14,279 bases of DNA from Clostridium sp. CAG:557 (lineage in GTDB: Bacteria; Bacillota; Clostridia; Oscillospirales; Acutalibacteraceae): the NCBI GenBank assembly GCA_000435275.1, contig FR883869.1, forward strand, positions 130,249 to 144,527, written 5' to 3'. The position numbers and the translations under genes were made by a program. This document shows positions 1-6,279 of this stretch, piece after piece. The notes under the pieces were generated by a model, which made no database searches, was not told where the DNA came from, and saw only the letters and a list, made by a program, of their open reading frames with translations. Position 1 is the stretch's first letter. Each line of letters opens with the position of its first letter.

Positions 1-443
1 GAGATATCGTAAGCCGTTACGTCTTGAGGAATGCCTTTATTCAAAAATTGTCTGACTTTCGGGTTAAAAGATTCCACACCGGTTCTAAATTTTAATTTGA
101 TACCATGAAATTTTTTACGAAAGTCTAACAATTTGTTTTTATAAAGATAATGCGTTTCGAACCAAATTGTATGAATATTCTTTTCTGAGGCAGTTTTGTA
201 TATTAATTCTACGGTCTTGTCGTCTAGCTCAAAGCATGAACCTGAATTTATTACATCCAACGTTCCGGTTTTCCCAGATATTTTTTCTATTACAGACTTG
301 TTAACTTCAAAAGGATTTTTAGAAACATCATTATAGTAATCACAAAATCTACATTTTTTATAAAAGCAACCTTTGCCTTGAAGCAGTAAAAACTCGCGTG
401 GAAATTTTTCCTTTATAAAGGAATATCTAACCAATTCTGACAT
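1..443 (-). CDS. Radical SAM protein, N-terminal part (runs off the window)
   Basis: The frame is open from an ATG at 443 to the window edge, giving 147 codons of the N-terminal part. A strong ribosome site (GGAGAGG) lies about 8 bases upstream. Residues 26-34 read CFYKKCRFC, a C-x4-C-x2-C cluster preceded by Gly-Lys-Gly. This is a spacing variant of the radical SAM motif that binds a 4Fe-4S cluster and S-adenosylmethionine. Later stretches (INSGS near 65, WFETH near 92, FRTGVESF near 118) look like successive strands of a TIM-barrel. The substrate cannot be told from this fragment. From memory, short Firmicutes radical SAM proteins of this look include the queuine lyase QueL, but that is only a guess. 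It lies on the same strand as the XRE regulator and could be co-transcribed with it through the hairpin at 473-498. Confidence 0.8.
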   Translation of the reverse strand, partial: MSELVRYSFIKEKFPREFLLLQGKGCFYKKCRFCDYYNDVSKNPFEVNKSVIEKISGKTGTLDVINSGSCFELDDKTVELIYKTASEKNIHTIWFETHYLYKNKLLDFRKKFHGIKLKFRTGVESFNPKVRQFLNKGIPQDVTAYDI

Positions 444-472
444 AAACACTGTCCTCTCCGCCACAAAATACA

Positions 473-498
473 GGCGGCGCACTACACCGCGCGCCGTC
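473..498. terminator. GC-rich hairpin between the XRE and radical SAM genes
   Basis: An 8-bp stem with one G-T pair, GGCGGCGC (473-480) and GCGCCGTC (491-498), closes a 10-base loop. It lies 13 bases after the XRE stop and 29 bases before the radical SAM start. The GC content stands out against the AT-rich surroundings. On the leftward strand the stem is followed by a loose TGTATTTTG rather than a clean T run. It could be a weak terminator, an attenuator or an RNA-stabilising hairpin. Confidence 0.5.
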
Positions 499-511
499 TT
501 TGCTTATATCA

Positions 512-1207
512 CTATCTTATTTTTGAGGTTATTGAATTTTCGCTAGTTTGCAAAAGATTATACAAAGATGAGGCATATAAAGGATAATCATTTGAGATAA
601 CATCTGGAGAAAGCGTCATTTTTTTGATGCTGTTGCAAAATTCATCCTTATTTTTTGCCTGATTCTTAATCGCGTGCTTTATATTTTGTTCAGATAAGCA
701 TATCGACGCATTTGATAATGCCTCATAAGAGCCACTCGGAATTTTAAATAGGCCTTGAGGATTCCTTGCATTAGCTGAGTACAAAATTCTAAAAACGTTA
801 TAAATGCAAATCATCAAATAAGAGGAAACCTCACTGATTAAGCCCTTATTATTGCATTTCTGAAGCAAATCAAATATAATGCTAATAGAATTTACAATTA
901 ATTTTTTATTTAAAGTAGGCAAAACGCTGCCTCTAAATTTATTATCTTTGTTCTGAGTTGAATCCGGAATATCATCAATGTTTAGTGTAACGCCGTTTTT
1001 GTTTGGAGTTTTTCCTAATAAATAATCGCAAGAAACGTTATAATAGTCCGAAAGTTTTATAATAAAGTCAAGTCCACACTCACGAATTCCTTTTTCGTAA
1101 TGAGAAAGAAGTGCTTGAGAAATATCAAGGTCGGTGGCAGCTTGTTTTTGACTTAACCCTTTTTCTTTTCTGAGTAATGTTATAATTCTAGGAAAATCTT
1201 TATTCAT
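512..1207 (-). CDS. XRE-family helix-turn-helix regulator with unknown C-terminal domain
   Basis: The product has 231 residues. Residues 7-62 form a classic XRE/HTH_3 DNA-binding domain: LLRKEKGLSQKQAA, then DISQALLSHYEKG, then KLSDYYNVSCDYLLG. The remaining 165 residues or so, mostly predicted helix with a Ser/Asn-rich tail, match no domain I recognise and may sense a signal or mediate dimerisation. The frame is open further upstream to 1279, but a sigma-A promoter lies inside that extension. Two adjacent ATG codons occur at 1210 and 1207. GGAGG at 1213-1217 sits 5 bases before the second and only 2 before the first, so 1207 is chosen. Its divergent promoter overlaps that of the phosphatase gene, which suggests autoregulation and control of that neighbour (inference). 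Confidence 0.85.
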   Translation of the reverse strand: MNKDFPRIITLLRKEKGLSQKQAATDLDISQALLSHYEKGIRECGLDFIIKLSDYYNVSCDYLLGKTPNKNGVTLNIDDIPDSTQNKDNKFRGSVLPTLNKKLIVNSISIIFDLLQKCNNKGLISEVSSYLMICIYNVFRILYSANARNPQGLFKIPSGSYEALSNASICLSEQNIKHAIKNQAKNKDEFCNSIKKMTLSPDVISNDYPLYASSLYNLLQTSENSITSKIR

Positions 1208-1212
1208 CATAG

Positions 1213-1217
1213 CCTCC
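1213..1217 (-). promoter_or_regulatory. Ribosome binding site fixing the XRE start
   Basis: GGAGG on the minus strand is 5 bases from the ATG at 1207 and 2 bases from the ATG at 1210. It excludes the longer frame starting at 1279. Confidence 0.7.
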
Positions 1218-1244
1218 AGCAAATAAAAGCGTTTATAAAAAAAC

Positions 1245-1273
1245 TTAACGACCGGTAAATTATACAATATAAA
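1245..1273 (+). promoter_or_regulatory. Probable promoter of the histidine phosphatase gene
   Basis: Plus-strand TTAACG (1245-1250), a 17-base spacer and TATAAA (1268-1273). The start would be near 1280, about 50 bases before the ATG at 1330. It overlaps the leftward XRE promoter by 15 bases, so two polymerases could not occupy both at once. Confidence 0.5.
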
Positions 1274-1287
1274 AAACATTTTGTAAA
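1259..1287 (-). promoter_or_regulatory. Sigma-A-type promoter of the XRE gene
   Basis: Minus-strand TTTACA (1282-1287), a 17-base spacer and a perfect TATAAT (1259-1264). Transcription would start near 1252, leaving a leader of about 45 bases before the ATG at 1207. Confidence 0.75.
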
Positions 1288-1329
1288 GACTAAAATTCGA
1301 TAAAAATGAGCTAAAAAGGAGATTTTACA

Positions 1330-2028
1330 ATGAAAAGTTATCAAATACATTTAATTCGGCACGGGCTTACTGAAGCCAATAGCGACGGTAAATATATCGG
1401 TGCAACGGATGTGGAACTTTCTGATGAAGGAATAAAACGTTTGCACAAATTAAAGGACAATTTTTCATATCCAAAAGCTGATAAAGTATTCAGCAGTCCG
1501 CTGGTAAGATGCACGCACACTGCGAAAATTTTATATCCAGAAAATGAAATTCTAATAGAAAAAAATTTTGCTGAATGTAATTTTGGCGAATGGGAAGGTA
1601 AATCTGCGGTGGATTTAAAAGATAATAAAGAATTTGCCAAATGGTTGAATAATTCCGGTGAAGTAACTCCTAAAGGCGGAGAAAGTTTAAAAGATTTTAC
1701 CCAACGTGTTCTGGTAGCTTTTGAAAAACTCGTTGAAAATGCGGTAAAAAGCGGATACAAGGATACAGTTATAGTAACTCATGGAGGAGTAATTATGACG
1801 ATTTTGGCTGCTTACGGCGTTCCTAGAGCTAAATTTTATGACTGGGTGGTTAATAATGGTTGTGGGTACTCAATTAGAATTATGCCAAGTCTGTGGATGC
1901 GTCAAAAAGTTTGCGAAGTGTATTCAAAAGTCCCAAACGACTTAACTCGTGAAAATGACGAAGAATCTATGTATATTTTGGATTTAGTTCGTGAAGCTTC
2001 AAATACGGCTTATGGATACGATAAGTAG
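1330..2028 (+). CDS. Histidine phosphatase superfamily protein (CobC/PGM-like)
   Basis: This 232-residue protein belongs to the branch-1 histidine phosphatase (phosphoglycerate mutase-like) superfamily. It has the phosphate-binding RHG motif with catalytic His11, the conserved Arg60 in SSPLVRCTHTA, an acidic catalytic candidate at Glu82 in AECNFGEWEG, and the second His151 in VTHGG. Such enzymes remove phosphate through a phospho-histidine intermediate. The GEWEG signature and size resemble alpha-ribazole phosphatase (CobC) and related small-molecule phosphatases, but no cobalamin genes lie nearby, so the substrate is open. The C-terminal 45 residues or so after the barrel extend past the core fold. 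AAAAGGAG at 1314-1321 sits 8 bases before the ATG. No terminator follows directly; the next one on this strand is at 2826-2871. Confidence 0.9.
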   Translation: MKSYQIHLIRHGLTEANSDGKYIGATDVELSDEGIKRLHKLKDNFSYPKADKVFSSPLVRCTHTAKILYPENEILIEKNFAECNFGEWEGKSAVDLKDNKEFAKWLNNSGEVTPKGGESLKDFTQRVLVAFEKLVENAVKSGYKDTVIVTHGGVIMTILAAYGVPRAKFYDWVVNNGCGYSIRIMPSLWMRQKVCEVYSKVPNDLTRENDEESMYILDLVREASNTAYGYDK

Positions 2029-2164
2029 TAAAGTAAGTAAGCCAAATTATTATACAAGCACCTGTTATCCCCCAAAATGCAAAAAAGATATATAAATACA
2101 AATAGATATTATCGTTTTATGCCCAATTAGCACAAGCAAAACATTTTTTTACGAAAGAAACAAA

Positions 2165-2178
2165 CTTTACATGTAAAG
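2165..2178. repeat. 14-bp perfect palindrome
   Basis: CTTTACATGTAAAG reads the same on both strands and could bind a dimeric regulator. The 9 bases TGTAAAGAC at 2172-2180 also occur at 1282-1290, over the XRE -35 box. Function is unknown. Confidence 0.45.
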
Positions 2179-2825
2179 ACCAGATTACATTATTAGTACA
2201 TTATTGTTTTTTTATTCACAAAATAGGCTTAACAAATCAAATTCTAACTGAATGTAATGCGGTCGACACAACTTCTTCAAACGTAAATAATGTAATGGCT
2301 CTTAACGGTTCATTAACAAATAGTATCCAACACTAGTAGGTACCATTCACAAATATAAATCTTCTAAACCTTTATAATATTAAACAAAAATTTAACGCAT
2401 AAGAATTACATATACTTACAAACACTGAACACTCCTTCACAGCTGGTAAATAATCTTTTAGTTATTAAAATGAACTATATCCAGGTTAAAACAACGTCCT
2501 AGTTAAAAAACATTACTGAGTTAACAAAATATTTCGATTGATTAGAGTTGGCTTTTTTGTCTTATATAATTTTAGCAAATATTTTTTTCGGGCTTGCGTA
2601 ATCTTACTTTAAAAATAAACATTATTCAAAGTGTGTATTCACAAAACAATAAAACGGTAAATTTTCGTATTATAAAAATAAGCAAACCAGCTTAATAGAA
2701 TGGATAAATTGATGGTACGGCATTATAAATTAAGCATACCATTTGCATAAAGTCTAGTGAACAGTTTACAGACGGATCAATTAAAAAAATTTCTAAAAAA
2801 TTATTTATTCATTGTCAAAAAAGCG

Positions 2826-2871
2826 AAACCTCATCATTCTAGCAAAAGTCTTTGCCTAAATGATGAGGTTT
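2826..2871. terminator. Strong bidirectional terminator after ftsZ
   Basis: A perfect 13-bp stem (2826-2838 with 2859-2871) encloses a loop that carries its own 5-bp stem, GCAAA/TTTGC. On the plus strand seven T residues (2869-2875) follow the stem directly. On the minus strand six T residues follow after three bases. It lies 24 bases beyond the ftsZ stop, so it probably ends the dcw transcript, and it also stops rightward transcription coming from the phosphatase side. Confidence 0.9.
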
Positions 2872-2895
2872 TTTTCCATTAAATTTTTTTAATTG

Positions 2896-4077
2896 TTATT
2901 TCTTGTTAAATATTGACATTATATCGTAAAAAGTATCGTCATCGTCATCAAAATCTGCAGCCTGACCTGGACGTGTTTCTTTTTTTGCCGAATTTAATAT
3001 TTCATTTTGCACATTATCATTTCTTCCGCTCAAACCAGATGTTATCGGATGTTTTTCATTTTTGTTGTTTGTAAATTTTCCTGCATAAGTTAACTTCGCA
3101 TTAGATGGCCCTGGAATATTTACGTCAGAAAAACCTGTTGCTATAACCGTAACACTCATTTCATCTTCCATATTTTCATCAAAAGCCGCACCCCAAATAA
3201 TATTTGCCTCTTGGTCGGCCTGCTCTGCAATCATTGTTGAAGCGGTTTCAATTTCATCAAGACCAATGTCAGGTGAAGAAGTAATGTTTATTATGACACC
3301 TTTTGCACCATTAATGGCCGTTTCAAGCAGCGGGCTTGAAATTGCCATATTCGCAGCAACTTCGGCCTTATCTTTTCCGGAAGCTCGTCCAACGCCCATA
3401 TGAGCATATCCGGCATCTTTCATAACCGCAGTTACGTCGGCAAAGTCAAGATTTACAAGTCCCGGCAACAAAATCAAATCCGAGATGCTCTGAACACCCT
3501 GACGCAAAACGTCATCGGCAACAGAAAACGCATTAAGCAAGGTTATTCTTTGCTCGCTCGCATATTTCAATCTTTCGTTCGGAATGATAACCAAAGAATC
3601 CACGTGTTCGCGAAGATTTGCAATACCGTTTTCAGCTTGTTCCATTCTTCTTTTTCCCTCAAAAGCAAACGGTTTCGTCACGATGCCGATAGTTAAAACG
3701 CCCATTTCTCGCGCTATTTGCGCCACAACTGGAGCTGCACCTGTTCCTGTACCGCCACCCATTCCGGCTGTAATAAACACCATATCTGTGCCTTTTATTG
3801 CCGCAGCGATTTCTTCACGATTTTCTTCCGCTGCTTTTTGACCTATTTCTGGTTTAGAGCCGGCACCTTTTCCATGTGTAATTTTGTCTCCGATTTGGAT
3901 TTTCTGAGTAGCTTTTGAACGTTGCAGAGCCTGCTTGTCAGTATTAACAGAAACAAACTCAACGCACTTAACACCAGCCATAACCATTCTGTCCAGTGCA
4001 TTACCGCCACCGCCACCTACTCCTATAACTTTTATCTGAACTATATTATCAAAATCATTTTCTAATTCAAATGGCAT
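2896..4077 (-). CDS. ftsZ: Cell division GTPase FtsZ
   Basis: This 393-residue tubulin homologue polymerises into the cytoplasmic Z-ring that recruits the divisome. The N-terminal GTP-binding region has the GVGGGGGNALDRM loop (residues 19-31). The tubulin signature GGGTGTG is at 107-113 and the catalytic T7 loop NLDFADV at 209-215. A hydrophilic linker (about 325-375) leads to an acidic run of five Asp (376-380) and the C-terminal peptide FYDIMSIFNKK, the usual binding site for membrane tethers. That tail departs from the common DIPxFLR form. The ATG at 4077 has an AGGGGG ribosome site about 7 bases upstream. It is the last gene of the cluster, separated from divIB by 194 bases that probably hold its own promoter. 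The usual tether gene ftsA is not next to it. Confidence 0.98.
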   Translation of the reverse strand: MPFELENDFDNIVQIKVIGVGGGGGNALDRMVMAGVKCVEFVSVNTDKQALQRSKATQKIQIGDKITHGKGAGSKPEIGQKAAEENREEIAAAIKGTDMVFITAGMGGGTGTGAAPVVAQIAREMGVLTIGIVTKPFAFEGKRRMEQAENGIANLREHVDSLVIIPNERLKYASEQRITLLNAFSVADDVLRQGVQSISDLILLPGLVNLDFADVTAVMKDAGYAHMGVGRASGKDKAEVAANMAISSPLLETAINGAKGVIINITSSPDIGLDEIETASTMIAEQADQEANIIWGAAFDENMEDEMSVTVIATGFSDVNIPGPSNAKLTYAGKFTNNKNEKHPITSGLSGRNDNVQNEILNSAKKETRPGQAADFDDDDDTFYDIMSIFNKK

Positions 4078-4232
4078 TATTATACCCCCTGTTTTAAAAT
4101 TAATTTCTATTAAAATTCTTAATTAATATAACTCCTATTTTAATTTAACATATTAATATAAAAAATGCAAGATATTTAATAAAATTTATTTCTTTTTTCG
4201 AACAAAAAATAAGTTTTGTATATATTCCCACA

Positions 4233-4261
4233 ATAATATTCCAAATAATTCCTTAATGCAA
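4233..4261 (-). promoter_or_regulatory. Candidate ftsZ promoter
   Basis: Minus-strand TTGCAT (4256-4261), a 17-base spacer and TATTAT (4233-4238), placed directly after the divIB stop. The -35 box is the same as in the main dcw promoter. The leader to the ftsZ ATG would be about 150 bases and very AT-rich, and other weaker -10-like sequences lie within it. Confidence 0.45.
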
Positions 4262-4271
4262 CAAACTTCAA

Positions 4272-5090
4272 CTAATAATTTGGCGTAAAATAAGAGCGAT
4301 TTTCTTTTGGCACCTCAGAAAGATCTAATGTGCCAGACTCTGCTGCACCTAATTTATTATTAATAATTTCTGATGCCATTTTAATTTTGTAGTCCATATT
4401 TTCATAAAATCCAAAATTTATTTTTATTCTGTTATCGTAATTTACAAAAAATAAAGAACCATTATTAAAATTTATCTCCGATATCTTTGATAAGCCATTT
4501 GAATTCATTTTTTCTGCAAATTCCGATAATTTTTTCTCTACAGATTTATCCACATATTGCACCTTTTTGCCAACTTCAAATGAATCTAAGCTTATACCTT
4601 TTAAAAGAATTAAATTTTCATCGCGCTCATCAGAAATCTCCAAAACTTTGCCTTTGTTGCTTATAAAAACGTATTGCTCTTCAGACTCTATACAGAAAGC
4701 CTTATTTGCTTTTCTTATGTCAATAATAAGCTTATTAGGGAATTTTTTCGTAATTGTAACAGTGTCTATATTAGGAAACTTTCCCTCTAAATTGATACTT
4801 GCTGACTTTGTATTAGTAAAAAAAAGATTATCTCCCCTTTTTATTCCACTTTCTTCGATCAAAGTCTGCTTTTCGTAGACTTCGTCCCCCTGTACAACTA
4901 TATCTTTTATTTTAAAAAGAATTGCCGATGAAAGTAAAATGCATAGTGAAGAAATTACGCAAAATATCGTTGTATAAGTCAAAAATAACTTAATCCTGTA
5001 GCTTAAAAAGCTAGAGTTTTTACGTACAATAGTTTTTTTACCTTTTATTCTTTGCTTAGATTTTTTCTTATTTTCCTGCACATTTTTCAT
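4272..5090 (-). CDS. ftsQ: Cell division protein DivIB/FtsQ
   Basis: This 272-residue bitopic membrane protein is a divisome member that bridges FtsL and its partners to the septal wall synthases. It has a very basic cytoplasmic tail (residues 1-32), one membrane segment (about 36-60), then a POTRA domain opening with FKIKDIVVQG and including GIKRGDNLFF and KKFPNKLIIDIRKANKA (about 60-132). The extracellular beta domain follows to the C-terminus. Order and length are typical of Gram-positive DivIB. Sequence divergence is normal for this family, so the call rests on architecture plus position between murG and ftsZ. An AAGGA ribosome site lies 11 bases before the ATG, which is rather far. It follows murG by 56 bases and is probably co-transcribed with it. 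Confidence 0.9.
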   Translation of the reverse strand: MKNVQENKKKSKQRIKGKKTIVRKNSSFLSYRIKLFLTYTTIFCVISSLCILLSSAILFKIKDIVVQGDEVYEKQTLIEESGIKRGDNLFFTNTKSASINLEGKFPNIDTVTITKKFPNKLIIDIRKANKAFCIESEEQYVFISNKGKVLEISDERDENLILLKGISLDSFEVGKKVQYVDKSVEKKLSEFAEKMNSNGLSKISEINFNNGSLFFVNYDNRIKINFGFYENMDYKIKMASEIINNKLGAAESGTLDLSEVPKENRSYFTPNY

Positions 5091-5146
5091 AAAATCTTAA
5101 ATCCTTTTTATAATAACCCTAAAAATATTTCTATAAACTCAGTCTT

Positions 5147-6262
5147 TCATTTCACTATTTTCTCTATTATAGAGTAAATTCTCTCATTTGCGTCACAAAT
5201 TGCCATATTTTTTGCATTTTGCTGGTATTTTCTCAACAAAGCCGGTTGTGATAACATTTCTCTTACTTTCTTTATTAAAACTTCCCCGGTCAAATCTTTT
5301 TCCTCAATTATGCTTGCTGCTTGGTTGTTCACTAAAGCCATTGCATTGTGATATTGATGATTCTCTGCTACATTTGGAGACGGAATCAAAATGGAGGCTT
5401 TTCCCTGTACCTGCAATTCACTTAAAGTTATCGCACCGGCTCGGCAAATAACTAAATCTGCTGCGGCCAGACAAGTCGGCATGTCATTTATGTACTCTCT
5501 TATGTCAAAATTGGGGTGTTCAGAGAGTTCTACGCCTTTTGCCTTCAGCTCTGGTAAAAGCCAGTGTCCATATTGACCATATGCGTGAATATGTTGAAAT
5601 TCGTCATTTTTCGCAGTATCCGCAATTAACTCCAGCACTGCTTCATTAACTTTTCTCGCACCCAGGCTACCTCCAAACGACAAAATCACCGGTCTTTCAT
5701 CAAGTTTTAACTTAGTTCGCGCCGGTTCTCTATTTGCTGATATTATTTCCTTTCTAATTGGATTTCCTGTTACTACCACATTACATTTTTCACTAAAAAA
5801 TTTTTTTGCCTGCTCTATCGCTAACATTACGCAATCTGCTTTGTTCGAAAGCATCTTTGTTGTTACACCTGGAAATGCATTTTGCTCATGAATTATTATC
5901 GGAACCCCCATCTGTGCTGCTTTTCGCAAAATTGGACCGCTTACATAGCCTCCCGTTCCAACACATATGTCCGGTTTGAAAGATTTGATAATCTCTTTTG
6001 ATTCAGCACTTGCTGTCAGAACTCGTTTTAACGTTACTATATTTTTTTTCAAGCTAGCTATGTTAATTTTTCGGCTAAATCCAGAAATTTTTATTCCACG
6101 AAATTCAAACCCAGCCTGCTTTACAAGCCGTTCTTCCATTCCACCAACTGCTCCAATATACAAAATCTCTGCATCTGGCCGCTTTTCTCTTACATAGCCA
6201 GCCACCGCCAGTGCCGGATTTATATGACCCGCAGTGCCTCCTCCAGCAAAAATAATCCTCAT
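5147..6262 (-). CDS. murG: MurG, lipid II-forming GlcNAc transferase
   Basis: MurG adds N-acetylglucosamine from UDP-GlcNAc to lipid I on the inner face of the membrane, giving lipid II. The 371-residue product has the GT-B fold landmarks: GGGTAGHINPA at the N-terminus (residues 7-17), GTGGYVSGP near 102, HEQNAFPG at 125-132, GNPIR at 166-170, FGGSLGA at 196-202, the donor-binding RAGAITLSE at 274-282 and ENHQYHNA at 300-307. Two ATG codons are possible. AAGGA at 6272-6276 lies 9 bases before the ATG at 6262 but touches the one at 6271, so 6262 is preferred. The ribosome site overlaps the ftsW stop, implying close coupling with ftsW. Confidence 0.97.
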   Translation of the reverse strand: MRIIFAGGGTAGHINPALAVAGYVREKRPDAEILYIGAVGGMEERLVKQAGFEFRGIKISGFSRKINIASLKKNIVTLKRVLTASAESKEIIKSFKPDICVGTGGYVSGPILRKAAQMGVPIIIHEQNAFPGVTTKMLSNKADCVMLAIEQAKKFFSEKCNVVVTGNPIRKEIISANREPARTKLKLDERPVILSFGGSLGARKVNEAVLELIADTAKNDEFQHIHAYGQYGHWLLPELKAKGVELSEHPNFDIREYINDMPTCLAAADLVICRAGAITLSELQVQGKASILIPSPNVAENHQYHNAMALVNNQAASIIEEKDLTGEVLIKKVREMLSQPALLRKYQQNAKNMAICDANERIYSIIEKIVK

Positions 6263-6271
6263 AAGTCTCAT

Positions 6272-6279
6272 TCCTTCTT
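6272..6279 (-). promoter_or_regulatory. Ribosome binding site fixing the murG start
   Basis: Minus-strand AAGAAGGA abuts the ATG at 6271 but is 9 bases from the ATG at 6262. It overlaps the ftsW stop codon at 6278-6280. Confidence 0.65.

Larger units (their letters stand above)
2029..2895. other. Gene-free AT-rich stretch between the phosphatase gene and ftsZ
   Basis: Stops are dense in all six frames and no open frame with a start and ribosome site is convincing. The longest stop-free run I found is on the plus strand from 2106 to 2333 (76 codons, no usable start, two TAG codons at the end). It could be a gene remnant or chance. A 14-bp perfect palindrome lies at 2165-2178. A lone TATAAT occurs at 2565-2570 without a good -35 box. 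The end is occupied by a strong terminator. No tRNA or known structured RNA was recognised. Confidence 0.6.

Noticed and set aside
1245..1258. Imperfect palindrome TTAACGACCGGTAA near the XRE promoter
   Set aside because: Only four of five bases per arm match; too weak to call an operator.
1210..1279. N-terminal extension of the XRE regulator
   Set aside because: The segment holds the -10 box and the start region of its own promoter, and the ribosome site points to 1207.
1341..1760. 139-codon minus-strand open frame inside the phosphatase gene
   Set aside because: Antisense shadow of a gene with all catalytic motifs intact; no family features.
2565..2570. Lone TATAAT in the gene-free stretch
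   Set aside because: No acceptable -35 box or TG extension; expected by chance in AT-rich DNA.
2701..2760. ATGGTA/TACCAT inverted repeat
   Set aside because: Six-base arms with a long gap in AT-rich sequence; not above chance.
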